Assembly (NCBI RefSeq): GCF_000409775.1 | Contig: NZ_KE332393.1 | Coordinates: 283,289-347,288 of the forward strand | Length of the DNA stretch: 64,000 nt | Reading direction: 5' to 3' | Source of the DNA: Litchfieldella anticariensis FP35 = DSM 16096 | GTDB taxonomy: Bacteria > Pseudomonadota > Gammaproteobacteria > Pseudomonadales > Halomonadaceae | Shown here: positions 36,107-45,083 of the stretch, one piece after another | How the letters are laid out: each line of letters starts with the position of its first letter | How positions within the stretch are numbered: the first letter of the stretch is position 1 | Translations under genes and position numbers: made by a program | Notes under the pieces: model-generated | What the model was told of the DNA's origin: nothing | Database searches by the model: none | The model's input: the letters and a program-made list of their open reading frames with translations, nothing else

Positions 36107-37204
36107 ATGGCATTCGATCGAATTGAAGACATCATCGACGATATACGCCGTGGGCGAATGGTCATCCTGCTTGACGATGAGGATCGCGAGAATGAAGGCG
36201 ATCTCGTCATGGCCGCCGACCACGTCACGCCCGAGGCGATCAACTTCATGGCCACCCATGCTCGCGGCCTGATCTGCTTGACGCTGAGCGGTGCACGCTG
36301 CGAACAGCTGGGTCTGGCACCGATGGTCGAGAACAACGGTGCCAGCTTTGCCACGGCGTTCACCGTATCCATCGAAGCCCGTGAGGGTGTGACCACCGGC
36401 ATTTCCGCAGCGGATCGTGCGACCACGGTAAAGGCCGCAGTGGCACCGGACGCGCATCCGAGAGACCTGGTACAGCCCGGGCATATCTTTCCGTTACGCG
36501 CGCGAGACGGTGGTGTCTTGAGCCGTGCCGGCCATACCGAGGCAGGTTGCGACCTGGCCCGCTTGGCCGGCCTCGAGCCGGCGGCGGTGATCGTCGAGAT
36601 CATGAACGAGGATGGCAGCATGGCGCGCCGCCCCGAACTGGAGGCGTTCGCTCGTCGTCATGGACTGCGTATCGGCACTATCGCCGACCTGATCCAGTAC
36701 CGTCTGGCCACCGAGAAGACGGTAGTGCATACCGGCCAGGAGCCACTCCAGACCGTGCATGGTGAGTTCACGCTGCATACGTACGAAGACACTATCAGTG
36801 GCGAGGCGCACCTGGCGCTGACCATGGGGGAGATGGACCTCGACAGGCCAACGCTGGTGCGGGTCCATGCCATGGATCCTCTGCGCGATCTGGTGGGGGC
36901 CGAGTATCAAGGCCCCAGGGCATGGTCGTTATGGTCGTCCCTGGAAGCGGTAGCAGCGGAAAGGCATGGCGTCGTGGTGATACTCGCCAGCCATGAGTCG
37001 TCCCAGAGCCTGCTGTCGCGAGCCACACGTCTCAACAAGCCGTCGAGCGACAATTCCCAGCGCCGTTATACCAATACCGGAACCGGCTCACAGATACTTG
37101 CCGATCTCGGTGTCGGCAAGCTGCGGCTCATGGGGGCACCCTTGAACTACAAGGGACTGGCCGGATTCGAGCTGGAGGTAGTGGAGGTCGTCTCGCCGCC
37201 CTAG
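36107..37204 (+). CDS. ribB: 3,4-dihydroxy-2-butanone-4-phosphate synthase with degenerate GTP cyclohydrolase II domain
   Basis: 365 aa from ATG 36107, preceded by GGGAGG. The RibB half (residues 1-200) is intact: DDEDRENEGDLVMAAD, GLICLTLS, TGISAADRA, and RAGHTEAGCDLARLAG supply the metal and phosphate ligands that convert ribulose 5-phosphate to the four-carbon riboflavin precursor. The second half aligns with GTP cyclohydrolase II but has RVHAMDPLRDLVGAEYQ where active enzymes have the zinc cysteines, so it should not hydrolyse GTP. Similar RibBX-type proteins are known in gammaproteobacteria. No FMN riboswitch fits in the short upstream region; instead there is a GntR-type operator-like sequence. 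A dedicated flavin supply for the flavin-dependent cluster at 39-48 kb is an inference. Confidence 0.88.
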   Translation: MAFDRIEDIIDDIRRGRMVILLDDEDRENEGDLVMAADHVTPEAINFMATHARGLICLTLSGARCEQLGLAPMVENNGASFATAFTVSIEAREGVTTGISAADRATTVKAAVAPDAHPRDLVQPGHIFPLRARDGGVLSRAGHTEAGCDLARLAGLEPAAVIVEIMNEDGSMARRPELEAFARRHGLRIGTIADLIQYRLATEKTVVHTGQEPLQTVHGEFTLHTYEDTISGEAHLALTMGEMDLDRPTLVRVHAMDPLRDLVGAEYQGPRAWSLWSSLEAVAAERHGVVVILASHESSQSLLSRATRLNKPSSDNSQRRYTNTGTGSQILADLGVGKLRLMGAPLNYKGLAGFELEVVEVVSPP

Positions 37205-37364
37205 TGGGGTGATGCTGTAACACATTCAGCACTTCCCCAGCGCCGGGCGTGTGCGCCGCGCGCTCCACGAGCTCAGGATTCCGGGCTGGGTTATTTGCAT
37301 GGCGCGGCGCGAGAAATCGGCATTGACGAGCATGGGTGAGCCCCCAGAAATTCATGGGAGGGGT

Positions 37365-37395
37365 GGCCGGCTGGTCGAATCATCGGCAGCCGGCC
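37365..37395. terminator. Strong hairpin between ribB and the SDR gene
   Basis: GGCCGGCTG pairs perfectly with CAGCCGGCC across a 13-base loop, with outer GGGAG/CTCCC pairing as well. It lies between convergent genes and probably serves both, although no long T-tract follows. Confidence 0.55.
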
Positions 37396-37414
37396 CTCCC
37401 GGTACGACTTACTT

Positions 37415-38188
37415 TCAGTTGCGGCCAGCCATCACGCCGCCGTCCACGTCCCAGATCGCGCCGGTGACCCAGCCGGCCTTGTCCGACAGCAGGAAGGTGA
37501 CCACTTCGGCGACATCCTGCGGAGTGCCGACGCGACCGATGGGGTGGAAGCTGTTGAAGCCCTGCAGCGCGCTGTGCACTTCGGCCTTTGGGATGAAGCC
37601 CTCGTAGATCGGGGTCTGCACCACCGCTGGCGACACCGCGTTGACGCGGATGTGCTTCGTAGCCAGCTCCATGGCCAGGTTTTGGGTCAGGGAATGCAGG
37701 CCGGCCTTGGCCATGGAGTACGCTGACGATGGGGTCGCGGCGATGGCCTGCTTGGCCCACATCGACCCGATGTTGACGATCGCACCCGGGCGATTCTGGG
37801 CGACCAGGGTGGCGGCGACCTTCTGGGTGATGAAGAAGAACGCCTTGTTCAGCTTCATGTACTGGTCGTAGTCCGCGTCCTGATGCTCCAGGAACGGCTT
37901 GGGGAAGAACACCCCGGCCGCGTTGACCAGCAGGTCGATGTCAGCATGCTGTTCGTCGATGGTCCTGAGCAGCTCGGCCAGCCCTTCCTCGCTGGACAAG
38001 TCTGCCGTCAGCGCCGCGACCTGGCCCAGAGCGACCAGTTCCTTGCGCGCCTCTTCGGTCTTTTCCGGGCGATGGCCCACGATTACCGTACTGCCACCTT
38101 CGGCGAGGACCATCCGGGCCGTCTGCAAGCCCATTCCGCTGGTGCCACCGACGACCAGTAACTTCTTGCCATTGAATTGATTGCTCAT
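37415..38188 (-). CDS. Short-chain dehydrogenase/reductase
   Basis: 257 aa, classical SDR length. It has the cofactor loop [13 protein letters not shown] near residue 12, the NAAG motif (LVNAAGVF), catalytic Ser in NIGSMWAK and the YSMAK active-site Tyr/Lys, and the C-terminal [10 protein letters not shown]. Arg in GHRPEK after the second strand suggests preference for NADP(H). Substrate unknown. GAGAGG before the start. Divergent from the LysR gene at 38380, which probably regulates it. Confidence 0.92.
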   Translation of the reverse strand: MSNQFNGKKLLVVGGTSGMGLQTARMVLAEGGSTVIVGHRPEKTEEARKELVALGQVAALTADLSSEEGLAELLRTIDEQHADIDLLVNAAGVFFPKPFLEHQDADYDQYMKLNKAFFFITQKVAATLVAQNRPGAIVNIGSMWAKQAIAATPSSAYSMAKAGLHSLTQNLAMELATKHIRVNAVSPAVVQTPIYEGFIPKAEVHSALQGFNSFHPIGRVGTPQDVAEVVTFLLSDKAGWVTGAIWDVDGGVMAGRN

Positions 38189-38379
38189 TGTGAAACCTCT
38201 CTGCTCTCTATAACGGATAGGAAGAAAAACTATTCATGATGGACCGCATGACGAGTTCCGATGCCAGCCGCGGGGATCGTGTAGCGCTGATCATCGACAT
38301 GAGAGGGGATTCTTCGCTGATTTCCTCCCGTCGGCAAATGAGATAAAGTGTCTGGAGTTAAAAGAAAAACTTTGTCGAT

Positions 38380-39294
38380 ATGAAGTCACCGGTTCATCTC
38401 AACGCCTTGCGCGCCTTTGAGGCCAGCGCCCGTCATAAGAGCTTTTCCGCGGCGGCGGCCGAACTGAATGTCACCCCCGCTGCGGTCGGCCAGCTCGTGC
38501 GCACACTGGAGGAATGGCTGGGCATGCCTCTGTTCCACCGTGCTAGCAGTGGGCGGGTTCGGCTCGTTCCCACCGAGGCGGCCGAACGCGCGCTGCCAGA
38601 CATCCGGGCGGGTTTCGACAGGCTCGCGCTGGGTCTGGAACGGCTCAAGGAGGGATCGGCCAGCAACGTGCTTACCGTGACGGTCAGCCCGGCCTTTGCC
38701 GCCAAGTGGTTGCTACCCCGCATTGACAGGTTTCAGGCCGCCTGGCCTGACACGGACGTGCGTCTGGATACGAATCACAAACCGGTGGACTTTGCGGTAC
38801 AACGAGTGGATGTCGGTGTGCGTTATGGTCCGGGCAACTGGCCGGGGCTGGAGGCGGAGAAGTTGATGGAGGAAGAGGTTTATCCGGTCTGCTCGCCGGG
38901 CCTGCTGCGTGAACATGGGCGCCTGCGCAAGCCCACCGATCTAGCGCGCGAGATCCTGATCCACGATCTGTCGATGGATGGCTATACCGGGTTTCCATCG
39001 TGGATGGCATGGCTCAAGAAAGCCGGTGTGGCTGGCGCGGCAACCCCGCGCGGCATGCAAATCAACAATTCCGCAGCCGTATTACAGGCGGCGATCGATG
39101 GGCACGGCGTAGCGCTCGCACGCAGCGTCATGGTGCGCGATGATCTGGCCGCTGGTCGGCTGGTGCGGCTGTTTCCTGAGGTCGAGTGCGCTTCGGCGCT
39201 GGCCTATTACGTGGTCTATCGACCCGAGTGCGGCAATCTGCCGAGAGTGAAGGCTTTCCGCGATTGGCTGTTCACGGAGGTGGCGGCGGGCTAG
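38380..39294 (+). CDS. LysR-family regulator, GcvA-like subgroup
   Basis: 304 aa. HTH at residues 1-60 (HLNALRAFEASARHKSFSAAAAELNVT, AVGQLVRTLEEWLGMPLF) is of the GcvA/AmpR type, followed by a periplasmic-binding-like effector domain (LTVTVSPAFAAKWLLPRIDRF, DVGVRYGPGNWPGLEAEKL). It shares a 191-bp upstream region with the divergent SDR gene, its likely target. No clear ribosome-binding site, but the ATG is in the family position. Confidence 0.9.
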   Translation: MKSPVHLNALRAFEASARHKSFSAAAAELNVTPAAVGQLVRTLEEWLGMPLFHRASSGRVRLVPTEAAERALPDIRAGFDRLALGLERLKEGSASNVLTVTVSPAFAAKWLLPRIDRFQAAWPDTDVRLDTNHKPVDFAVQRVDVGVRYGPGNWPGLEAEKLMEEEVYPVCSPGLLREHGRLRKPTDLAREILIHDLSMDGYTGFPSWMAWLKKAGVAGAATPRGMQINNSAAVLQAAIDGHGVALARSVMVRDDLAAGRLVRLFPEVECASALAYYVVYRPECGNLPRVKAFRDWLFTEVAAG

Positions 39295-39366
39295 ATTCCG
39301 TGCCGGCCGCTCCAGAGGGGATGGACACCATCTTCCAGGGGGCTGGGCGAGTGAGGAAGCGCTTCC

Positions 39367-40672
<1,306 letters not shown>

Positions 40673-40705
40673 CGTTACTTTCTCCTGGTCATGGTGTCGC
40701 CCGGC

Positions 40706-41086
40706 CTATAGCTCGCCCATTTCGGTAAGCACCTCGCGGGCATTACGGAACGCGTCGATGGCCGCCGGTACCCCGCAGTAGACCGCCGTTTGCAGCAAGA
40801 TCTCACGTATCTCCTCGACACTGAGGCCATTGTTGATTGCTCCACGAACATGCAGACGTAGTTCGTGAGGACGATTCAGGGCGGTGATCATCGCCAAGTT
40901 TATCATGCTGCGCTCGCGGTCACTGAGTCCCTCGCGCTGCCACACTTCTCCCCAGCAGTACTCGGTGACCAACTGCTGAAGTGGACGTGTGAAGTCGTCG
41001 GCATTGCGGATCGACTGATCGACGTACTCGGCGCCGAGTACGCGGCGACGCTTGTCCAGGCCCCGCTCGAAACGTTGTTGTGACAT
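40706..41086 (-). CDS. Carboxymuconolactone decarboxylase (PcaC-like) family protein
   Basis: 126 aa, the length of PcaC. Conserved parts are FTRPLQQLVTEYCWGEVWQREGLSDRERS, ALNRPHELRLHVRGAINNGLSVEEIREILLQ and YCGVPAAIDAFR. True PcaC decarboxylates gamma-carboxymuconolactone, but the family includes many other reactions. No other protocatechuate genes are present, so it probably acts on a ring-opened intermediate of the local pathway. Operon member, 33 bp before gntR and 24 bp after the flavin reductase gene. Confidence 0.88.
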   Translation of the reverse strand: MSQQRFERGLDKRRRVLGAEYVDQSIRNADDFTRPLQQLVTEYCWGEVWQREGLSDRERSMINLAMITALNRPHELRLHVRGAINNGLSVEEIREILLQTAVYCGVPAAIDAFRNAREVLTEMGEL

Positions 41087-41110
41087 GGGGATACCCCTCT
41101 GGTGTTTGGT

Positions 41111-41617
41111 TCAGGCCGTGGCCGCCGTTAAACGAAAGGCCTCGGGTAGCTTGTCCATCTTTCCCCGGCAGTAAAGCAGTGGGTCGATCTTGTCGTCACC
41201 GACCCATAGTCTCCGCACTTCTCCCACTACGATGGCGTGATCGCCCCCCGGGTAATCTTCCCATAATTGGCACTCCAGATAGGCCGTGGCGCCGTCGAGA
41301 ATGGCGTTGCCGAGTGCGGAACGATGCCAGGCGATCCCTTCAGTCTTGTCACGGCCCTTGCTGGCGAAGCGGTAGGCGATGGACTGCTGGTCGTGGCCGA
41401 GGATATGCACCGCGAAGCGGCCGCTGCGCTTGATGACGGGATAGGAGTCCGAGCTCAGGCTGGGACAGACCAGCACCAGCGGCGGGTCCATCGACACCGC
41501 CGAGAAAGCGCTGGCGGTGAAGCCGACGAGGCGGTCGTCTTCCTCGAGGGCCGTAATGACGGTGACGCCGGTCGGGAACGCACCGAGAACTTGCTTGTAA
41601 CGTTGGGTATCGATCAT
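41111..41617 (-). CDS. NAD(P)H-flavin oxidoreductase component (HpaC/RutF-like)
   Basis: 168 aa. It has the flavin-reductase fold signature: FPTGVTVITALEED near residue 14, VGFTASAFSAVSMDPPLVLVCPS, FAVHILGHDQQ and a late GDHAIVVGEV segment with the conserved His. These small cytosolic proteins reduce FMN or FAD with NAD(P)H and pass it to an oxygenase. The luciferase-like monooxygenase at 46683 is the obvious partner. GGAG six bases before the ATG. A 141-bp inverted-repeat element separates it from the aldehyde dehydrogenase gene. Confidence 0.9.
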   Translation of the reverse strand: MIDTQRYKQVLGAFPTGVTVITALEEDDRLVGFTASAFSAVSMDPPLVLVCPSLSSDSYPVIKRSGRFAVHILGHDQQSIAYRFASKGRDKTEGIAWHRSALGNAILDGATAYLECQLWEDYPGGDHAIVVGEVRRLWVGDDKIDPLLYCRGKMDKLPEAFRLTAATA

Positions 41618-41634
41618 GGTTCGCTCCGCACTCA

Positions 41635-41775
41635 GAGGGTGTTTACAAAAGTGACGAGCGACGGCAAGGCAAGGCGAAATCAGCCGAAACAGCGGAGTTT
41701 ACGGGTTTGTAAATGAGCATTTTGAGGCTGATTTCAACACAGCATGGCCGAGCGCAGTAGTTTGTGAACATCCTC
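41635..41775. repeat. 141-bp miniature inverted-repeat element
   Basis: Terminal arms of 15 bp (41635-41649 and 41761-41775) match at 13 positions when inverted, and inner arms GAAATCAGCC (41676-41685) and GGCTGATTTC (41726-41735) match perfectly, so the whole element can fold on itself. It fills the gap between the aldehyde dehydrogenase stop (41776) and the flavin reductase start. Probably a MITE or REP-type repeat; it may influence readthrough within the operon. Confidence 0.65.
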
Positions 41776-43254
41776 TCAACGCATGATGAAAGGGTCGGGC
41801 ATCGGTTGCGTGGACAAGTTGATCCACAGGGTCTTGAGCTCGGTGTAATCGCGCACCGCGTCGATGCCGCACTCGCGGCCGTAGCCGCTGGCGCCGAAGC
41901 CGCCAATCGGTGCCATGGCCGAGACCGCACGGTAGGTATTGACCCACAGAATGCCGGCACGGATGTCACGGCCGAGGCGATGGGCGCGTCCGAGATCCCG
42001 CGTCCAGATACCGGCGGCAAGGCCATATTCGGTGTCGTTGGCCAGCCGCAATGCCTCGGCCTCGTCGTCGAAGGGGATCACCGCCACCACCGGGCCGAAG
42101 ACTTCTTCCTGCATGATCGGCATGTCATGCGACCCGCAGGCCAGGATCGTCGGGGTGTAGTACCAGCCCCGCTCGATGGCCGGCCGCGCACCGCCATACA
42201 GCAGCCGTGCGCCGTCGGCTTGCGCCTGCGCGACCATGCGCTCGACGGTTTCCAACTGGGCTTGGGTTGCCATGGGGCCCATTTCGGTCTCGGTATCGGC
42301 CGGGTCGCCGATGCGGATGGTGCGTGCCCGCTCGCAGAGGCGTTCGACGACCTCGTCGTAGATGCCGCGCTGGACCAGCAGGCGTGAACCGGCCACGCAA
42401 CTCTGCCCGGAGGCGGCGAACACCCCGGCCACCACGCCATTGACGGCGCTGTCCAGATCGGCGTCCTCGAACAAGATGTTGGGCGACTTGCCACCCAACT
42501 CCAGTGACAGCCTGGCGAAGTTCTCGGCGCTGTTGCGCACCACATGGCGAGCAGCCGAGGCGCCGCCGGTGAAGGCGATCTTGCGTACCATCGGATGGCT
42601 GGTAAGCGCCGCGCCGGTGGTCGGGCCGAAGCCGGTGACCAGGTTGACCACTCCTGGAGGGAAACCGGCTTGTTCGACCAGGCGCATTAGCCTGATCAGG
42701 CTGGCGGAGGCGTGTTCCGAGGGCTTGATGACCACGGTATTGCCGGCAGCCAGTGCGGGAGCGAGCTTGATGGCGGTCAGGTACAGCGGGCTGTTCCACG
42801 GAATGATCGCCGCCACCACTCCGAGCGGAACACGCACGGTGGCGCCGAACATGTCCGCCTTGTCCAGTGGCAGGGTTTCGCCGACGACCTTGTCCGCCAG
42901 CCCGGCGTTGTAATGGAAGAATTCGGGGAGGTAGCCGACCTGGCCGCGCGTCTCGCGAATCAGTTTACCGTTGTCGCGGCTCTCCAACTGGGCGAGTTCC
43001 TCACCGTGCTCGGCGATCAGCTCGCCGAGCCGGTGCAGCAACTTGCCCCGGGCGGTGGCCGTGAGTCCGGCCCAGGCAGGAGCTTCGAAGGCGCGCTGGG
43101 CGGCTTGCACGGCGGCATCGACATCCTGGGCGTCGGCATCCGGCAGGCGGCACCACGCTTCGCCGGTGGCAGGATCGTAACTGTCGAAGGTGGCGCCAGA
43201 GTGGGCGGCAACCCACTCCCCATCAATATACATGCGTAGCGTATCCAGGCTCAT
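41776..43254 (-). CDS. Aldehyde dehydrogenase family protein
   Basis: 492 aa from ATG 43254 (GGAGG seven bases upstream); the frame stays open further but without family sequence. All catalytic parts are seen: PWNSPLYLTAIKLAPALAAG with the catalytic Asn, KPSEHAS, the FTGG cofactor loop, LELGGKSP with the general-base Glu, and GQSCVAGSR with the nucleophilic Cys. It oxidises an aldehyde (or a cyclic hydroxy-lactone) to an acid with NAD(P). Its ATG overlaps the alpha/beta hydrolase TGA as ATGA, so the two are translationally coupled and probably act in consecutive steps. Succinate-semialdehyde-type or TgnC-type activity would fit the proposed pathway. Confidence 0.93.
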   Translation of the reverse strand: MSLDTLRMYIDGEWVAAHSGATFDSYDPATGEAWCRLPDADAQDVDAAVQAAQRAFEAPAWAGLTATARGKLLHRLGELIAEHGEELAQLESRDNGKLIRETRGQVGYLPEFFHYNAGLADKVVGETLPLDKADMFGATVRVPLGVVAAIIPWNSPLYLTAIKLAPALAAGNTVVIKPSEHASASLIRLMRLVEQAGFPPGVVNLVTGFGPTTGAALTSHPMVRKIAFTGGASAARHVVRNSAENFARLSLELGGKSPNILFEDADLDSAVNGVVAGVFAASGQSCVAGSRLLVQRGIYDEVVERLCERARTIRIGDPADTETEMGPMATQAQLETVERMVAQAQADGARLLYGGARPAIERGWYYTPTILACGSHDMPIMQEEVFGPVVAVIPFDDEAEALRLANDTEYGLAAGIWTRDLGRAHRLGRDIRAGILWVNTYRAVSAMAPIGGFGASGYGRECGIDAVRDYTELKTLWINLSTQPMPDPFIMR

Positions 43255-44081
43255 CGGAGTGCCTCCTTGAATGAGTCGTGGGCAAAGACTTTGGCGAGAA
43301 ATCGCAGCAACATGGCATTGACGGCTTCGTGAGCTTCCATGGGTGCCATATGCCGCTGGCCGGGCAGGATATGCACTTCGGCGTTGGGCAGACGCTCGGC
43401 CAGGGCCCGCGCCATGCACGGAGTGGAGCCCGGGTCCAGCTCGCCGGTGGCGACCAGCACCGGCACGCGAATCGTCTGCAGCCGCTCGGTACCGAAGTCG
43501 TCCTGGGTACCAAACAGGGCGTAGCTGCGATAATACCCTTGCGGATGATTGTTGCTGACGGTGGCGTGGATCTTGGCAATCCGCCCTGGGTGAGCATCGC
43601 GGAACGCCGGACTGAACCAGCGCTTCAAGGCTTCGTCGACATTGGCAGCGGGGCCTTGCTCGCGAGTCTGGGCCAGACGCTGTTGCACCCCGGCGCGTTG
43701 GCTCGCATCGCGCTCGAAGACACTGGATAGCACCACCATCGCCGCCAGACGCTGCGGATAGCGCAGGGCGAAGGCGCGTGCCACCAAGCCGCCCATCGAG
43801 AAGCCCACCACGGCGACCCGGTCGAAGCTCAAGTGATCGAGCAGCGCCACCAACTGGTCCGCATAGTCATCCAGCCTGGCGTTTTCCCGAGGCAGAGTGC
43901 TGTCGCCGTGTCCCAGCATGTCGTAGGCGATGACCTCATGGTGCTGCGACAGGGCGCCGACTTGTGCTTGCCACATGGTGGCGTCGAGGCCCACACCGTG
44001 GATGAGTACCACCGGCGTGCCCTGCCCCTGGCGCCAGTAGCGCGTGCCGTCGGGAGCCTTGTGGGCTTTGGTGAGTTCCAT
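43251..44081 (-). CDS. Alpha/beta hydrolase
   Basis: 276 aa. It has the fold's oxyanion segment VVLIHGVGLDATMW, the nucleophile elbow GFSMGG near residue 95, a late Asp in ATGELDPGSTP and the catalytic His in GQRHMAPMEAHEAV. The triad Ser/Asp/His is complete. Related proteins include RutD, TgnD-like hydrolases and 3-oxoadipate enol-lactonase. GGAGG four bases before the ATG. Probably opens or splits the oxygenated intermediate produced by the flavin monooxygenase. Confidence 0.92.
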   Translation of the reverse strand: MELTKAHKAPDGTRYWRQGQGTPVVLIHGVGLDATMWQAQVGALSQHHEVIAYDMLGHGDSTLPRENARLDDYADQLVALLDHLSFDRVAVVGFSMGGLVARAFALRYPQRLAAMVVLSSVFERDASQRAGVQQRLAQTREQGPAANVDEALKRWFSPAFRDAHPGRIAKIHATVSNNHPQGYYRSYALFGTQDDFGTERLQTIRVPVLVATGELDPGSTPCMARALAERLPNAEVHILPGQRHMAPMEAHEAVNAMLLRFLAKVFAHDSFKEALR

Positions 44082-44099
44082 GCTGCCTCCTTGAGAACC

Positions 44100-44702
44100 C
44101 TAGTCGTCGTTGCCGTCTCGAGCGGCCTCGGCGGCCAGTTCCTGCAGATCCTGATAGCGATTGCCGATACGCGGATGCACCCGCCCGCCATCGGCGGCAC
44201 CCAAGGCCACGACGATCTCGTCCTGGCGGGGAGCGTCCTCGATGCGCATCTCCAGCGTGATGTAGTGCGAGCGAAATCCCTCGTCGTGCTTGTGCATCAT
44301 CGGGATCTGAATCGAGGTGCCCGGCCCGCCGCGTTTGTTGGTGAAGCTCAGGTAACTCTTGGCGTCCACGGCTTCACGATAATGATTGCCGAAGCGCAGG
44401 GTGTGAATGATCGCCGAAGCGTGCTCGATCTCCCCGTCGGCGCCGACCACCGCTGCCTTGCCGTATGCCTCGATGGCCTCTCCATCGATTTCCTTCAGCA
44501 CCAGTTCGACGATTTGCTTGCCGAGAGCGGAGCAGCCGTCGCGGATTTCCGGTGCCAGGTCCTCGACGAAGCCGCGGCCATGCCAGGGATTGGCGATCAC
44601 CGCTGCCACGCCAAGCATGGTCACCGGGCGCTCGCCGCGCTTGCCACCCTCGATGTAGGTCGTTTCGCGGTAAGTCGCGATCTTGCGGATTTCAAAACTC
44701 AT
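44100..44702 (-). CDS. Amino acid synthesis family protein (DUF1185)
   Basis: 200 aa from ATG 44702 (GGAG six bases upstream). The sequence runs EIRKIATYRETTYIEGG, AAVIANPWHGRGFVEDLAPEI, IEHASAIIHTLRFGNHYREAVDAKSYLSFTNKRGGPG, HYITLEMRIEDAPRQDEIVVALGAADGGRVHPRIGNRY, the pattern of the family annotated as amino acid synthesis (PF06684 as I remember it). Its reaction is not established. Homologues are often found beside flavin monooxygenase pathway genes. First gene of the minus-strand arm, so strongly expressed with the pathway. Confidence 0.85.
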   Translation of the reverse strand: MSFEIRKIATYRETTYIEGGKRGERPVTMLGVAAVIANPWHGRGFVEDLAPEIRDGCSALGKQIVELVLKEIDGEAIEAYGKAAVVGADGEIEHASAIIHTLRFGNHYREAVDAKSYLSFTNKRGGPGTSIQIPMMHKHDEGFRSHYITLEMRIEDAPRQDEIVVALGAADGGRVHPRIGNRYQDLQELAAEAARDGNDD

Positions 44703-44760
44703 CGTCGTCTCCATTGGTTCGGCATACGCAGGGAGTCGTGCGGCCGTAGACCGTCCTGAT

Positions 44761-44780
44761 TTTTGGTATACCGTAATACG
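44761..44780. promoter_or_regulatory. Putative GntR operator, copy 1
   Basis: TTTTGGTATACCGTAATACG, with a GGTATACC palindrome core typical of GntR/FCD sites. Inverted, it matches the 44934-44953 copy at 18 of 20 positions. It lies 58 bp before the DUF1185 gene. Confidence 0.7.
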
Positions 44781-44933
44781 TAATCTAAAAACCAGCAAGA
44801 AACACTTGCTCATGAGACGCCGAGTTGTCCCGATACCTCAGTTGGTAAATTTTTTAATCAATTGTATTTGAACAATTTTATCTTGACTGTTGAATGCGTT
44901 CGCTAAGGCGCGAAGGAAAAAGTCTTTGCATAT

Positions 44934-44953
44934 CGTAATACGGTATACCAAAC
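44934..44953. promoter_or_regulatory. Putative GntR operator, copy 2
   Basis: CGTAATACGGTATACCAAAC, the inverse counterpart of 44761-44780 with two mismatches in 20. The 153-bp gap between the copies would allow looping or independent control of the two divergent promoters. Confidence 0.7.
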
Positions 44954-45083
44954 TGCGAGACGAGCCATCGCTTCCTACGCCAGGGAAGGACGGCAACGAA
45001 TGGCTCAATAAAAACTTTGGATCCGTGCGGTGTGATAGATGCCGTCACGACAACGACAAGAGACATCCAAGGAGAGCTTCCCC

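Larger units (their letters stand above)
44703..45083. promoter_or_regulatory. Divergent promoter region of the catabolic cluster
   Basis: About 380 bp, AT-rich, between the DUF1185 gene (minus) and the BCCT transporter gene (plus). It contains two inverted operator copies (44761-44780 and 44934-44953), each about 60-150 bp from the nearer start. No other gene is seen. Confidence 0.7.

Noticed and set aside
39355..39366. Palindrome GGAAGCGCTTCC between the LysR and NUDIX genes
   Set aside because: It has no loop or T-tract and is short; too little to call a terminator or operator.
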